This document shows, one piece after another, positions 49,001 through 59,097 of a stretch of DNA of 64,000 nucleotides. The notes beneath the pieces are model-generated. The model saw nothing but the letters and a program-made list of their open reading frames with translations, had not been told where the DNA came from and searched no databases. The number at the start of each line of letters is the position of its first letter. Position 1 is the first letter of the stretch. This DNA comes from Hofstenia miamia (lineage: Eukaryota; Xenacoelomorpha; Acoela). The stretch is from positions 1,010,549 through 1,074,548 of the forward strand of contig SCFE01000002.1 of NCBI GenBank assembly GCA_004352715.1. Reading direction: 5' to 3'. The position numbers and the translations under genes were made by a program.

Positions 49001-52000
49001 AAACTTCCAATTTTTTACACTAATGTTCCAGTAATCAGGAGGTCAAAGTTCATAGAGCAAAAACGAACATTAAGTCTTTCTTTTAATGTTGATAGACTAT
49101 TTAACTAATAGGGGCTTGTCATGCAAAGTACAAGGTCGCGGAACAGCGGGACAGCGACTGTGTGCAATTTTGAAACGAAAAGAAAATAAGAGATACTCTT
49201 TCATCTTGTGGTGTTTGATTTTGTGTATATTAATTAGTTAGTGAGTTATAGGTAGTTGAAGCTAAAACAATTTTTTTAAAAATCAACCATCCAATGTCAG
49301 CGAAAATGCAGCTAGCAAAATCGAATCCAAGAAAACTAGATAAATTGGTTAAATAGATTGTGAAAATTTTTTACAACTAGGTACAAAATCGAGTCGTAAA
49401 GAAATACCTCAACGAATTTGCTGCTCAATACAATGTTCATGTTCTCAAGTCGTCCACGTCCCAAAGCGTGAATAACAGCATTGGGTTGCTCTTCTTTAAC
49501 TTCCTGCTGCATAGCTTCGTTTTGCATTTTTCGAACTGTTTCTGGTGATGGTGGTAGGTAGTTCAGGCCGTCATCTCTCGCAGAAAATGCAGCCGCTTTT
49601 TTCCGAGCATGTTGAGCATCAATATCCTCGATATTAATATACCAGCAATCATCTACATTGTTTGAAGAATTTTTGTAATTAGATAAACGATCAAACCCCA
49701 ACTCGCGGTCCAATTGGGTGAAAAGCTTGGCTGGTGGGTGTAACACAGAATTCGGCATTTCGGCAGGTAATATGTCTAAACAGATCAATCAAACTTTCTT
49801 GTATAGCTTAAGTAATCATTGCAACCACATATCAATACAAACATTGACAACTATGCAAGACAACACACTAAAAACATTCAAATTGGTGAAATTGTAGATG
49901 AGGTTGCACAGTATTACTCATAAATTAGTAACTCTCTTCATAAAAAAATTGGAATTTACATCATACCGCAAAATTGTATTTAAATGCCTTAAAACTGTTT
50001 TATCAACATATTTGTACCACAAAAGCGATGAGAAAGAGCACAGTGTGTAGAAAAGAAAGACCTTATATAATAGAATAATCCGTGAAATTTTACAGCGTAA
50101 TTCTGCATTAATCGTGTAGATTGTGTTTAAAATTTGGGCAGAAAACTGCTACATTTTTGCTTCATACAATAACGGAATCTTCGTCATACAGTTAAAGGAT
50201 AGTAATTGCAAAATACGCTTGCATGCTTGTATAACAAACCTTTGGATAATTGCTAAAATAAAACTATTACAATAAAATCCGAACTTGAAAGTCATTGAGG
50301 CGACGTTGACGGAACAAAGGCTAAATTCAAAATTGAATATCGATTCCATAAAGGTTGCCTTATTTCATTTGTACCTCTACACCAAAATGGTTACTTTAAA
50401 AAACACAAAAATCTATATTAAATTCAGGCCAGCAATCATTCTTATGGCATTTGCCAATTGCACAGAATAAATTTTTCGTGTACAAAATGTAACTATGATA
50501 ATATAACGATGTAATTTTTTAATAAAAAGTCCAACTTGCAAAAACCATAGGGTTACGTTCACACTAGATCGAAAAAAAGATAGAAACAACATTCGTATAA
50601 AAGATCATTTTTAAATATTTTGTTACATTAGATTAAAAACATCTTATAGGATATTGATTCCAAATTAAGAACACTCTTGTTTTTCGTATTTATAGGTCTG
50701 TCATTTGAAAGAATAAATTACTTTCAATGAACATATAAAAACCAAGAATATAAATTAGACGAATTTGTGAGAAGAGATCACATCCAAAATTTAATGGCAA
50801 GTAAGTACTTGAATTTACCTGGATCCGAGAGAAATCCTAACTGTTGAAGCTGATCGGCAATCTTCTGATAGCGCTCGTGGTAGCCAAACTCCGTAAGATC
50901 TTTAGGTGAGCTTGTCTGCACAAACATAAATGGCATCTGGGGTCTGAGCATTCTTACTTGATGCAAGTCGTCCATATCACGCGATGATAGTTGCGCCTCG
51001 TTGATGGCAAATAAAGCAATAGGCTGAACGTCAGACACACACTGGTTAAACAACTGGGCTGTGGTTTTGTGAGGGTTATTAGTTGAACTGACAAAGAGCT
51101 CGGCCCCTTCACGTAGTATAGGGTGTGGTACTTTTACCTAAAGAAATCTACAGATACACAATTAGTCAACTCTATCAGTTAATTTCCTATTCAATATAAA
51201 ATCAGTCAACAAAAAATACTCTTATTCTGTAAAACAAATGAAAAGATGTCCAAAATATATATAATTTTAGGATGTTAATTTCAAATAACATTTTTTCAGT
51301 TACTTAGCATCCATAAACATAATGTAATAGTTGTGGGGTTGCAAAAATTATGATACACCTGATTTATTGCTATTGCAATCACAATTTAAATGAAATGATG
51401 ATTCATAAAAGCAAAATATATTCCTCAAAAAAATATATATGTAAATGAATTGTTTACTATAGGGAACTGGGGGAGCCTTCCAGAGTTAAGATATCTTAAA
51501 GCTACAAGTAGGAATGTATTTGAGTACCTCTTATCATATACAATTTTTTTTCAAATAAAAGCTTAGTTCTTGTTTGACTTTTCGAAAACTTTATTCTTTC
51601 ATGCATTGGATGAAGTTTGTCAGCGTGGATTTTCATTGCATACTTCTTTAGCATTTCTTTGAAAGTGTCATTCAAGTACGAAATAAGCTCATACTTATTT
51701 AATTTAGCTATTTTTGCATATAGCTTAATTGGTTTCCTTAATGTCTTATGAATGTTTTTCTTTATTCCAAGAATCCAAACCACCGATCCATATAGATAAA
51801 TTGGCTGAATATATGTCTTAAAAATGAGCCACTTTTTAACTGGTACTAGAAATTCTATTAAGAATTTTGTGCTAAGAATATATTTATAAGCTTTCCTAGT
51901 GATAGCATCTACCTGGTCATTCCAAGCAATATCCTTATTCAATATAATACAGAAATTTTTGTAGTTTCACAGATGGAAACTTAAAATTATCATACTCTAT

Positions 52001-53462
52001 GCTACTTTCACCTACCTCTGACATCATTATTGGGTTTTTATGCTATGATGTGATATATTATGATGTGCACTTTCTACTGACTTATTCTGATTTATTATGA
52101 GATTATTCTCTTTTGAATGTCTTATTACATCCTTAATATTTTCATTTGTCTGCCATAAATCTGTTTCAATTTTCGACTTGGTAAGGATATTGGAAATACA
52201 TGTATCATCTGAGTATTTTACAATATCAGACTTTAAAGGATACGATAAACACTCTGTACGAATTTCTTCTGTAAGATGTATAAATAATACACCAGACAGA
52301 TGTCCCCCTTGTAGCACTCCTACATTTAGTGGTATCTTCTCTGTATACTTATTTTTTGCCATTTTGAAGCATTGATTAAAGTCTGATATGTAACTCTGCG
52401 TCCATGTAGCCGTCCATGGGGAACGTAAACACAATCTATTGACCATGTGATTTTGTAGGACAGTGTTAAAAGCGCTACTATAATCCAAAAACGCCACCTT
52501 TACTATTGTTGTCTCCTTGGAATTTAGTGCTGAAGCTACCTCATCAACTAGATATATTAAAGCATCTGTCGTTGATCTGTCCGCCTTATAAGCAAATTGA
52601 TTGGGATCAGAAGTATTTTCTAGCTCTTTGGAATACAATGCAACAATAATGGAATCTAAGCGCCTAGCTGCAACAGGTGATATGGTTACAGGGCTGAAAT
52701 ACATGTACTTATAATTGTTGTTATCAGGATTAGACATTTCCGGTATTGGAGCTACAATAGCAGATTTATAGTTGGCAGGATAGTAAAACTCTGATAGACA
52801 TTTTTGATATATGTCTACATAAGGTTGGCATAGCTGACTTGCAAATTGCCTAAATAACCATGATGGCAGCTTACTATTACCTGGAGCTGTATTAGACTTA
52901 ACCTGCTTAAAAACATTTCGTACCATTGAACCCGTTATTATTGGATCCTCTTTACTTACATTCATTTCACGTGTGTTGTCATCATCATGAGATTTGTAGC
53001 TATTATAGGAAGTAAAACCTATGATTAATTCATGAGCCTCATCCATGTTTAATCTGATTTGGGTTGTTCTCTGTTTCAATCGTTTTCCCATCTCTCTATA
53101 CAGTTGTTCTGTAGTGAAACTCGGAATTTCTTTTTGATGTTGTATCCTTACGTATTCATGTATTGTTCTTTGTAAAACATTAAGATCATGCTTCTTGCCC
53201 CATTCAATTAGCTGCTTTTTGCACGTCAGCATGGATCTAAGTGTTGTATCTTGAATAGTTGCATTGTCTATCCTTCTTACATTTTTATTAATTCTGCACA
53301 TCTTTAACAGTCTACCCACTTCGGATTCAACTGCCAATATCTGTTCATCTAAGTTACTATTGTTTTCTAAAATTTTGTCCCAATTGACATCTTGCATCAA
53401 ATGCTCCAATCTGTCAGTATTTACATTGTGGATGTCCATATCTCTAAAAAGATACCGAACCG

Positions 53463-53502
<40 letters not shown>

Positions 53503-55804
53503 AAAAGAAATTTGTAGTAGATAAAAATGAAATCTAACAATTAACTTAGGTAAGTGAAATCAAAAAATGCTCACTTCTAAAATAGTTGTGCAGAGAGCCT
53601 TATCTTCTCTTTCATGACCTCGTAATCTCAACTCATCGATGGGTATTGCTTGTAAATCTTCCGATTGATAGGTTTCATGACGTTCTTCGATGAGATCATA
53701 CTCTTCCTTGAAAGAACCTGGAACAGATAATGTGCATTGTAGTAGTTTACCATGGCGGAATTTAATCATTCTCTGTGTTTCATTGTCAGGTAAAGGTGGA
53801 TCCAATGGTATAACAGGGCTTCCAAACAGCTCTCCTACCTAAAATATTTATTTAAATTTTGCTATACCATACATGCAACACCTGATAACTAGGGCGTACA
53901 AAGGTAAAAAAAGTCAAATCGAAATAAAGATCAATATAAATAGCTAAAAATTTAATTGCTTTAATGCATATGCGTACATAATTTAAAAATTTTAAGGTCA
54001 AAATTTTACAAAATTTGGAAATAGGTGAAAATATTTAAAAATTTTCTTTGAGGACAATTTTTTAGGTCAATTGTTTTGGAAGAGCGACAATGTATGAATG
54101 GTTTTCATAAAAAGCTCTTTAAACCATATAATAAAAATAATTAACAACATTTTTTAATAGCAAAGATATCGTAAAATTTATGAGTTTTGTACTTATATTG
54201 TAAACCAAAGCTTAAGTAGGAGGAAATTTCTACCTATAAGCCTAGATCCTCATTTCAAATTCATTTAGGTTATAAATATAAATTTCTTGGTTACAGGAAC
54301 ATGGGAAAATATCACAGCACAATTTTTAACTACTAAAATAGAGATAAGTTAGAGCAAGTATTTAATTGCTATATTTTGCCAATGTATATATAATGACATT
54401 ACTAAGGGTGTCATTGTTGAGAAAGCAAGAACTGCTATCAATAAGGCAATAATGCAAAAGTTAGTGAAGGCCAAAAATTAATATGAAATAAATTGGACCA
54501 CAGCCTACTAATAAGTAGGCTGTCATTGGACTTGTAAAAAGCTTTGAGTCTGAATCAACATCAATTTTGGATACTTGACCGAAAATTAATGAATTAATGA
54601 TTGACTTTGATTGTATTTTTTGGTTTCTTGTTAGAGTAAATCTGACAAAAATTAGAAGTAATGTGAGTTAAATAAACAATTTCTTTCTATTTTTAATGCT
54701 CAATTAATTTAGGTTCCTTTTGGCCTTTACCTTTTCCAAAACATTGATGACAACTTTATTTGCATATAAAATCGCAACAAATATATAAATTTTCTGAAAA
54801 TGTTGATCAAATGTGTATCTTTCATTGTGTCAAAGCTCATATCGTTAATAGTTTTGAAACAAAAGAGGGCGCCAAATCGACCCCCATCAGTGCCTTATTG
54901 ACATTTTAAACCTCAATGCGTTTAGGGTTAAACAAAATATCAACTTGAAAATGAAAGTAAAACATCATAATGATTTTGAAAGAACCATTTTTATATAAAG
55001 TGGTAAATATGAGTTTATAGAATTGGTTTGCGACACTGTGTCGTAAGTTGCAGTCATTAGGGTTTCTACATCTAGTCGATGAACAGAACAGCGAATTGAT
55101 TTAGATAACGTTTGCAGTTTCATATCTTTTATTTTTCATATCTCTAAAGGATAGGATTCTCTACAATAAATCCATATCAAATTGCAATGAATTGTTGTTT
55201 CGGTGTTAAAAAATAAAAATCAACAAATAAATGTAACCAATTACATTACGAAATGTAGGTACTTTCATAATTGTAAATGTACATGCTATAGCATTACCCG
55301 TAATCCTGCTGGCTAATACAATGTTGGATGATTTGGCTTTGCGTGACTAAATATTTGAATGGGACTCTGGATTTTAGAACTTTGTTAATTAAATTTGCAA
55401 ATTTTGGTCAGAATAGAATTCACTCAGTGGAAATATATATGCGATAGTTTCATAATTTTTTTAGAAAAAAATTGGAACCACCCCCCTCCCGTTGAAAATG
55501 TTCCGAGGATCGCCCGTGACTCATATGGGTCTACGTGCACAGAAAATTTTCCTGTGAAGACTCAACTAACGCAACTATTAAAAACGTGGAAAAATCGGAT
55601 GCTTACAAGAGTGGCTTTGCATTCAGCATCTTGCCCAAAGATAACAATGCACGGTGGTTTTTTGAGTTCTTCTGCTATTCCATCATCTCCTTCGACAACC
55701 TTCATAAGAGAAGACATATCGCGCTCGAAATCGAAATATCCATGAGTGTTAATCTCGTCAAAGGAAGCGCGTGTGTCAGCAAGTAGGCGCTTTAAATGAC
55801 GAAC
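36819..55804 (-). CDS. DSTYK: DSTYK (dusty kinase, RIPK5): dual Ser/Thr and Tyr protein kinase, eleven core exons
   Basis: Spliced minus-strand gene; the eleven exons listed separately give 981 residues. The N-terminal two thirds match the helical, GTPase-like region unique to DSTYK, including [10 protein letters not shown] (human LPCILILGQD), [14 protein letters not shown] and [10 protein letters not shown]. The C-terminal third is the kinase: GRGQYGVVY glycine loop, [17 protein letters not shown] with the ATP lysine, [11 protein letters not shown] catalytic loop, [14 protein letters not shown] (DLG in place of DFG, as in vertebrate DSTYK) and GTPIHMSPE. All splice sites are GT-AG and all codon phases agree, so the gene appears functional. 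Known role of the family: a cytoplasmic and cell-junction kinase that promotes ERK signalling downstream of FGF receptors in vertebrates. The introns carry many transposons. The protein N-terminus and last residues remain uncertain. Confidence 0.95.
37062..40047 (-). other. DSTYK intron, 3 kb, no recognisable insert
   Basis: AT-rich intron between the last two kinase-domain exons. A short (TA)n-like patch lies near 38140. I see no transposon ORF or inverted repeat of note. Confidence 0.6.
40048..40272 (-). CDS. DSTYK: DSTYK exon: catalytic and activation loops
   Basis: 75 codons, [18 protein letters not shown] through MSPELLK. Holds [11 protein letters not shown] (catalytic aspartate) and the DLG plus activation segment to SPE. 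Donor AAG|GTGCAT, acceptor CCTTAG. Confidence 0.96.
40410..40775 (-). CDS. DSTYK: DSTYK exon: N-lobe of the kinase
   Basis: 122 codons from [16 protein letters not shown] to DLYTGIKQ. Holds the glycine loop [10 protein letters not shown], the ATP-binding lysine in AIKSV and the helix-C glutamate region [10 protein letters not shown]. Nearly ungapped to the vertebrate sequence. Donor CAG|GTAGTT, acceptor TGCCTTAG. Confidence 0.96.
40825..41112 (-). CDS. DSTYK: DSTYK exon: pre-kinase helical segment
   Basis: 96 codons, [20 protein letters not shown] to NEERRMQ. Aligns without gaps at its start with the family (V-T-x-x-S/T-x...). Includes [13 protein letters not shown]-like text ([14 protein letters not shown]). 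Donor CAG|GTTAGC, acceptor ATTTAG. Confidence 0.93.
41113..42198 (-). other. DSTYK intron, 1.1 kb
   Basis: AT-rich, no transposon or other gene recognised. Confidence 0.6.
42199..42559 (-). CDS. DSTYK: DSTYK exon: helical segment ending ILNAAYYVQ
   Basis: 361 bases; the first base completes the arginine codon begun in the previous exon. Includes [20 protein letters not shown], the [12 protein letters not shown] block, a serine/aspartate-rich insert ([12 protein letters not shown]) and [11 protein letters not shown], all placed as in vertebrate DSTYK. Acceptor TTCTTTTTAG, donor CAG|GTATAA. A Tc1-like element starts 41 bases upstream of this exon. Confidence 0.95.
42600..43891 (-). mobile_element. 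Tc1-like DNA transposon, 1292 bp, inside a DSTYK intron
   Basis: Ends TAGTTGGCTGCAAAAAAA and its complement, with TA at 42598-42599 and 43892-43893. The minus-strand transposase has a helix-turn-helix N-terminal part (43435-43698) and a DDE domain (42720-43421, 233 codons). The two are out of frame because of at least two one-base losses (in GAATTTCC near 43515 and in the A-run near 43455). The third acidic box reads NLSPIKNVW where the other copy has DLSPIENVW, so the catalytic E of DD34E is replaced by K. It is a dead copy, although it is very similar to the copy at 59098-60388. Like that copy it lies on the same strand as the kinase gene. Confidence 0.95.
42720..43698 (-). pseudogene. Tc1-like transposase, frameshifted, catalytic E lost
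   Basis: DNA-binding part: [20 protein letters not shown], in the 43435-43698 frame. Catalytic part: WITDECVF (first D), [11 protein letters not shown] (second D) and, 34 residues later, K instead of E. The enzyme would normally cut the element at TA and reinsert it; this copy cannot. Confidence 0.93.
44273..44940 (+). pseudogene. Old Tc1-like transposase remnant on the opposite strand
   Basis: Reading in shifting plus-strand frames gives [20 protein letters not shown] (linker before the catalytic domain), [10 protein letters not shown] (after the first D), and [10 protein letters not shown][27 protein letters not shown] (third acidic box and after). Several stops and frameshifts are present. 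It is a different and much older family member than the copy at 42600-43891. It lies in the same DSTYK intron. Confidence 0.75.
44941..46184 (-). other. DSTYK intron segment
   Basis: No gene recognised. A 60-codon plus-strand frame (45274-45456) ends [12 protein letters not shown], similar to the end of the frame at 23109-23297; otherwise AT-rich sequence. Confidence 0.4.
46185..46954. mobile_element. Terminal-inverted-repeat DNA transposon, 770 bp, family unknown
   Basis: Left end AAGGGTATACCATAACTTC and right end (complement) AGGGGTGTACCGTAACTTC continue as CACGCGGTTTT-like inverted repeats of about 35 bases. TA flanks both sides (46183-46184, 46955-46956). The interior contains an 81-codon plus-strand frame (46542-46784) with one internal TGA; its sequence ([20 protein letters not shown]) is not recognised. 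It ends 21 bases inside the intron from the donor site of the exon at 46978-47225. Confidence 0.75.
46978..47225 (-). CDS. DSTYK: DSTYK exon: [14 protein letters not shown] segment
   Basis: 248 bases, from [20 protein letters not shown] to NKKQHEI plus two bases of an arginine codon. Carries [20 protein letters not shown], the most conserved stretch of the non-kinase region. Donor CG|GTAGGA, acceptor TCTTTAG. Confidence 0.96.
47226..48096 (-). other. DSTYK intron, 0.9 kb
   Basis: AT-rich, nothing recognised. Confidence 0.6.
48097..48159 (-). CDS. DSTYK: DSTYK micro-exon, 21 codons
   Basis: Reads [20 protein letters not shown] and a final L. Too short for length-based gene finding but bounded by a good acceptor (TTTATTAG) and donor (CTG|GTAAGC) and exactly in phase 0 with both neighbours. 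No alternative frame keeps the protein open. Confidence 0.85.
48160..49407 (-). other. DSTYK intron, 1.25 kb
   Basis: AT-rich; nothing recognised. A short GC-richer patch at about 49130-49170 has no frame. Confidence 0.55.
49408..49775 (-). CDS. DSTYK: DSTYK exon: middle region
   Basis: 368 bases; starts by completing an aspartate codon, reads [20 protein letters not shown] and ends SSKFVE. Part of the region between the GTPase-like and helical segments, which is variable in the family; exon phase supports the call. Acceptor TCTGTTTAG, donor GAG|GTATTT. Confidence 0.88.
49776..50818 (-). other. DSTYK intron, 1.0 kb
   Basis: AT-rich, nothing recognised. Confidence 0.6.
50819..51137 (-). CDS. 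DSTYK: DSTYK exon: GTPase-like region, second half
   Basis: 319 bases, [20 protein letters not shown] through QQLGFLSDP plus one base. Contains [20 protein letters not shown] and [10 protein letters not shown], corresponding to the human VITYALHKDELSERDEQEL and FPVFFFKVPK strands. Acceptor TTTCTTTAG, donor G|GTAAAT. Confidence 0.92.
51480..53460 (-). mobile_element. LINE without recognisable endonuclease, in DSTYK intron
   Basis: Minus-strand element with a 470-codon RT frame (53439-52027) and a separate C-terminal frame (51942-51502, [20 protein letters not shown]). Between them the sequence stays coding-like only in another frame ([20 protein letters not shown]), so at least two small shifts interrupt it. 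RT motifs: [24 protein letters not shown] (motif A), [13 protein letters not shown] (degraded motif B), YSDD (active site, normally YADD). No endonuclease lies upstream; a (TA)n tract (53466-53499) abuts the 5' side. Probably inactive and of a different clade from the LINE at 23480-27265. Confidence 0.88.
52027..53439 (-). pseudogene. LINE reverse transcriptase frame, 470 codons, degraded
   Basis: Open for 470 codons but with substitutions in the substrate-binding motif B (LQGG in place of PQGS, SG in place of SP). The N-terminal 130 residues are basic and helical with no finger motif. It stops before the thumb, which resumes downstream after frameshifts. Confidence 0.85.
53466..53499. repeat. 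(TA)n microsatellite
   Basis: Seventeen or so TA units between the LINE and the next DSTYK exon. Confidence 0.95.
53575..53838 (-). CDS. DSTYK: DSTYK exon: GTPase-like region, first half
   Basis: 88 codons, [20 protein letters not shown] through CTTILE. Matches the human LLGVQVLPTTKLGSEE...RLRFTYG strand order, e.g. [20 protein letters not shown]. Donor GAA|GTGAGC, acceptor ATATTTTAG. Confidence 0.92.
53839..55606 (-). other. DSTYK intron, 1.8 kb
   Basis: AT-rich, no insert recognised. Confidence 0.6.
55607..55804 (-). CDS. DSTYK: DSTYK exon: N-terminal helix and start of GTPase-like region
   Basis: 66 codons, [20 protein letters not shown] to [11 protein letters not shown]. The amphipathic start matches human GRLRQNLRETQKFFRDI, and [10 protein letters not shown] matches LPCILILGQD, the degenerate P-loop position of the family. 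Too short to stand out as an ORF, but splice sites (TTTATTTAG, CTT|GTAAGC) and phase are excellent. Confidence 0.93.
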
Positions 55805-57499
55805 CTAAATAAAGTCATTAGTCTACTTTATGAATTTTAAGCTGTCAATGTCCTTGTAAAACAAAAAAATGTTTTCTCTTTTTCAAATAATTTTCTACAA
55901 GCGTATTAGGAAATTTAAAATTTGCGAGATATTTTCACGTCTGAAGCCCGTGAAAGGATTAATTTTTCAAGGAAAATTTGATCTTAAAAAATTTCAAATT
56001 TTCTCAATACCTAGTCTAGGAAATCAGGTCTAAAGTCCAAGAAACAACAACTAAACTTAACTGTTCCTCTTTACATAGATAGACCACCCAGGGTACAATG
56101 AGGCACACCTCAATAGGTCTAAGACCAAGCGCGGTCTTAGAATGTAAAAAAGAGAGAAGACACTGCGCTGTTTTCACATTTTGAACGCTTCTATTAGTTT
56201 TTTTCCAAGAAACCATCAAAGCATTATAAGTTCCTAGACAGTTCGGGGTAAATCAGGAATGCAGATTTCTGAAGATTCATATTATAGAATTTGGAGGGTT
56301 GTGATTCAATTAGCTAGTCACTAATCAATATTTGAGAATATTAATTTACTGTAAATGACATTTTTCATAGCTAAATGCCGTTTTCCACTATAAATACTTA
56401 AGTAACTTGAATATAGTTCTTAGAATGCTTAACAATTTCTCAGACACAAGTTAGTTAAAGAAAGGTGAAAGTATGTCACTCATATATGCGCTCCAAAATG
56501 TTAAGACACGTTGTGATTAAAGCACTTTGTTGTAAGATTGAAAGCCATTGTAAAATTTATTGCAAATTAAACAACATATTGAATCATTGTATGAACTTTG
56601 CACCCAGTAGAGCACAATGAAAATAGGATGCGGGGTTCTTAGCATCCCATCAACTACTTAACATGAATAAGCGAATTCGGAAATTTCACTTATACAAATT
56701 AGAAATTCAAAAGCATTCTTCGCGCAATTTTCTTAGCATATTGAAAAGATATGGGGTAATTCCACCATAATGCTAACCGTACCGTACCGTACCAATTACA
56801 GTTCCTTTTTTTAATAACATTACATAAATCGAGCTAAACCTTAGCTATTATTAATAATTCAGTCAATATCAATATGAGCCTAAAATAGTCCTAGATGAGT
56901 CTTAAATTTCTGCAGGACAAATAGTATTTACACGATCAAATCGGAGACCTCACTATATGAAAAGCCAAAATTTTCATACATACAGAAGTTAAGAGGGAGA
57001 AATTATGAAAAAAATTATAATCAAGTACTGTATATATTTTACTCACACTTCAGTACATTAAATTTTTAGAAATCTGAATAAATATAATAGACCTCAGGTT
57101 GAAACTCAAATAATTCTTAAAATTTGAGCATTTTGAGCTTTGTGATGTTAGTAAATATAATTCTTATAAAAAAAGAAAAAGTGTATGTGACATGTGTCAA
57201 AGGAATTATTTTTCTATACACATAAAAACTTGCCGCAATTTTTTCTAACATAATGTTAAAAGTCGAACAAAAATAATTTAAATAATTGCAAATAATATAT
57301 TTGTTAAATAATATAATTGACTTGTTAGCTAAAAATAGTTTTACTAAATATTTTCCATAACTTGACATCGACAGAAGAGTATAATCTTCAAGCAAAGAAC
57401 TCAAATAACACCCAAAGAAAACAAATTGCATGAAATATTGCGGAACATTTGCCCACACATGTGACCTACTAAGTGTTAAAAATTATTTTATGCGGGGAA
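55805..57499 (-). other. Upstream DSTYK intron segment
   Basis: AT-rich, no exon found. A short tandem CCGTA run (CCGTACCGTACCGTACC, about 56779-56796) is the only local repeat noted. Confidence 0.5.
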
Positions 57500-58170
57500 C
57501 TATAAGGGCTATGAATAAATCGTCCCAGAAAGTACTTCCAAGCGGTGGTTCCTGGGTAATGCTAACTCAGTGGGCGCGTCGGTGTGCGGAGTCCCGAACC
57601 TACATCAGACGTTAAAACCAGGGTACAGAATGTGCCACCATGTATACTTTATATATATGGGGGCGGTAACGGCGAGAAAGTGGAAACACTGTTAGCAAGA
57701 CTGCTACTGGCACCAGTTAGGGTGCGTCTAATAGGGCAGTCATACAAAGAGGAGACTCTCTGCCTCTGGCGTACAAGACAGGCCAAGGCCAGCACTTGCT
57801 GTGCCTTTCCTGTGAAGCAGATTTGCTGTGTAACAAGTAGTTATGATCCAGCATGCCTTTTAACTGGAGACTTTTATTCACTAGATGCTTTGCATTCAGT
57901 GAGAACGCCCGCGTACTCCAATATAATTTCGGATCTTTATCGCAGCCAGCAGGCGCTCTCTTAGTTACCACCGTTAGTATCCTTGGTTGGCCAAAGTGGG
58001 AGAGGTGCAACCCTCTCAACTGAAGTTCGGCATTCGGCTTCACTCTGCTGATCAGACTCGACACAGATCAGCACTTTGCGTGCCAGGGGTCATCAGAGGT
58101 TTCCACGATCAAATTGGCCGGGTACACTTCTAGGGATTATGGTCCGGACACGGATCGTGGAAATATCCAC
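57500..58170. other. GC-rich island of unknown nature
   Basis: About 670 bases clearly richer in G and C than everything around. Open frames of 126 codons (plus, 57584-57964) and 115 codons (minus, 57717-58064) overlap each other and neither has a recognised domain. The end contains the inverted pair CCACGATC / GATCGTGG (about 58105-58163). It may be the 5' leader of a LINE or another transposon, or a regulatory island of the kinase gene. Confidence 0.4.
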
Positions 58171-58855
58171 TCATCAGTTTGTTGACTGTTTCAATAACAC
58201 CACTAAATATACAATTTGGTGAAATATTATGTAATTGGTGTATATTTTTTCAATATTCAATTTTAATCTTTAAAATTATCTAAAGAAATTCTCGTTAAAA
58301 TAAAATTTATAAATATGTTACTAATGACGCAACACTTTGCATTTCCTTTATAAAATTTATAAAATTTTATTTAAATTTTAAATGTTTCCAAAATTATTGA
58401 AATTACTCTCAATTGGAATTCTGACTCAACATTGGAAAAAGAGTTGTTTTACAGAATTAACAAGTAGAAATTTGGCACACAAACTTTGAGTACATGTAAT
58501 TTAAATCGCACTAAATTTCATGAATTGACTGTTTACATTGTAAATATTGTGATCATAAGCAAACTCCAAGTATAACTAGGAAATGATGCACGTGAACCTG
58601 TCAAAGTACTTTGATCTGATTTCAAATAAATTATTATCCATGTTAAAGATAACATAGGTAGAAAGTCCGCGGAGAGACCATTCGGAACAATACTAGCGTT
58701 ATATTCATGTTTATTCAACATCGCTAAGAAATAATGTCAAATACCGACAGATTACATTTGGAGATGAAACGATACGAAACTTACATAAGAGAAAATAAAT
58801 AATATAATTTGACGTTAGGCGAACAGGATATCCCCACTCGGGTTAATGAGAATTA
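58171..58855. other. AT-rich intronic stretch
   Basis: Nothing recognised. Confidence 0.5.
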
Positions 58856-58857
58856 TA

Positions 58858-59017
58858 CAGGCAACCCCGCCTGTATTTTCGCGTAACTCGTACTATTAAT
58901 AAAGAACAGGCAAATTCCAATATGTACACACACAAATTATATATCGGATTTCTTGTAAGTCGGATTATTTTCATTTTTCAATGGTTTGTGTCGATCCGAC
59001 TTAGGTGGGGTTGCCTG
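58858..59017. mobile_element. MITE, 160 bp, TA duplication
   Basis: Starts CAGGCAACCCCGCC and ends GGTGGGGTTGCCTG, with TA on both sides (58856-58857, 59018-59019). No coding capacity. Lies 80 bases from the Tc1-like copy that follows. Confidence 0.75.
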
Positions 59018-59097
59018 TAATACCATTCATGAAACCTTAGCAATACGAGCTGAATAAATCTGTCACCATGTAGCAGGCTTCGCTCATTGTCAAACTA

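Noticed and set aside
56779-56796. Short CCGTA tandem run
   Set aside because: Too short and isolated to support a function.
57584-57964. Plus frame with PPCILYIYGGGNGEKVETLL, superficially like the DSTYK P-loop-like segment
   Set aside because: It is on the opposite strand, lies in a GC island with an overlapping antisense frame, and similarity does not extend; the true segment is in the exon at 55607-55804.
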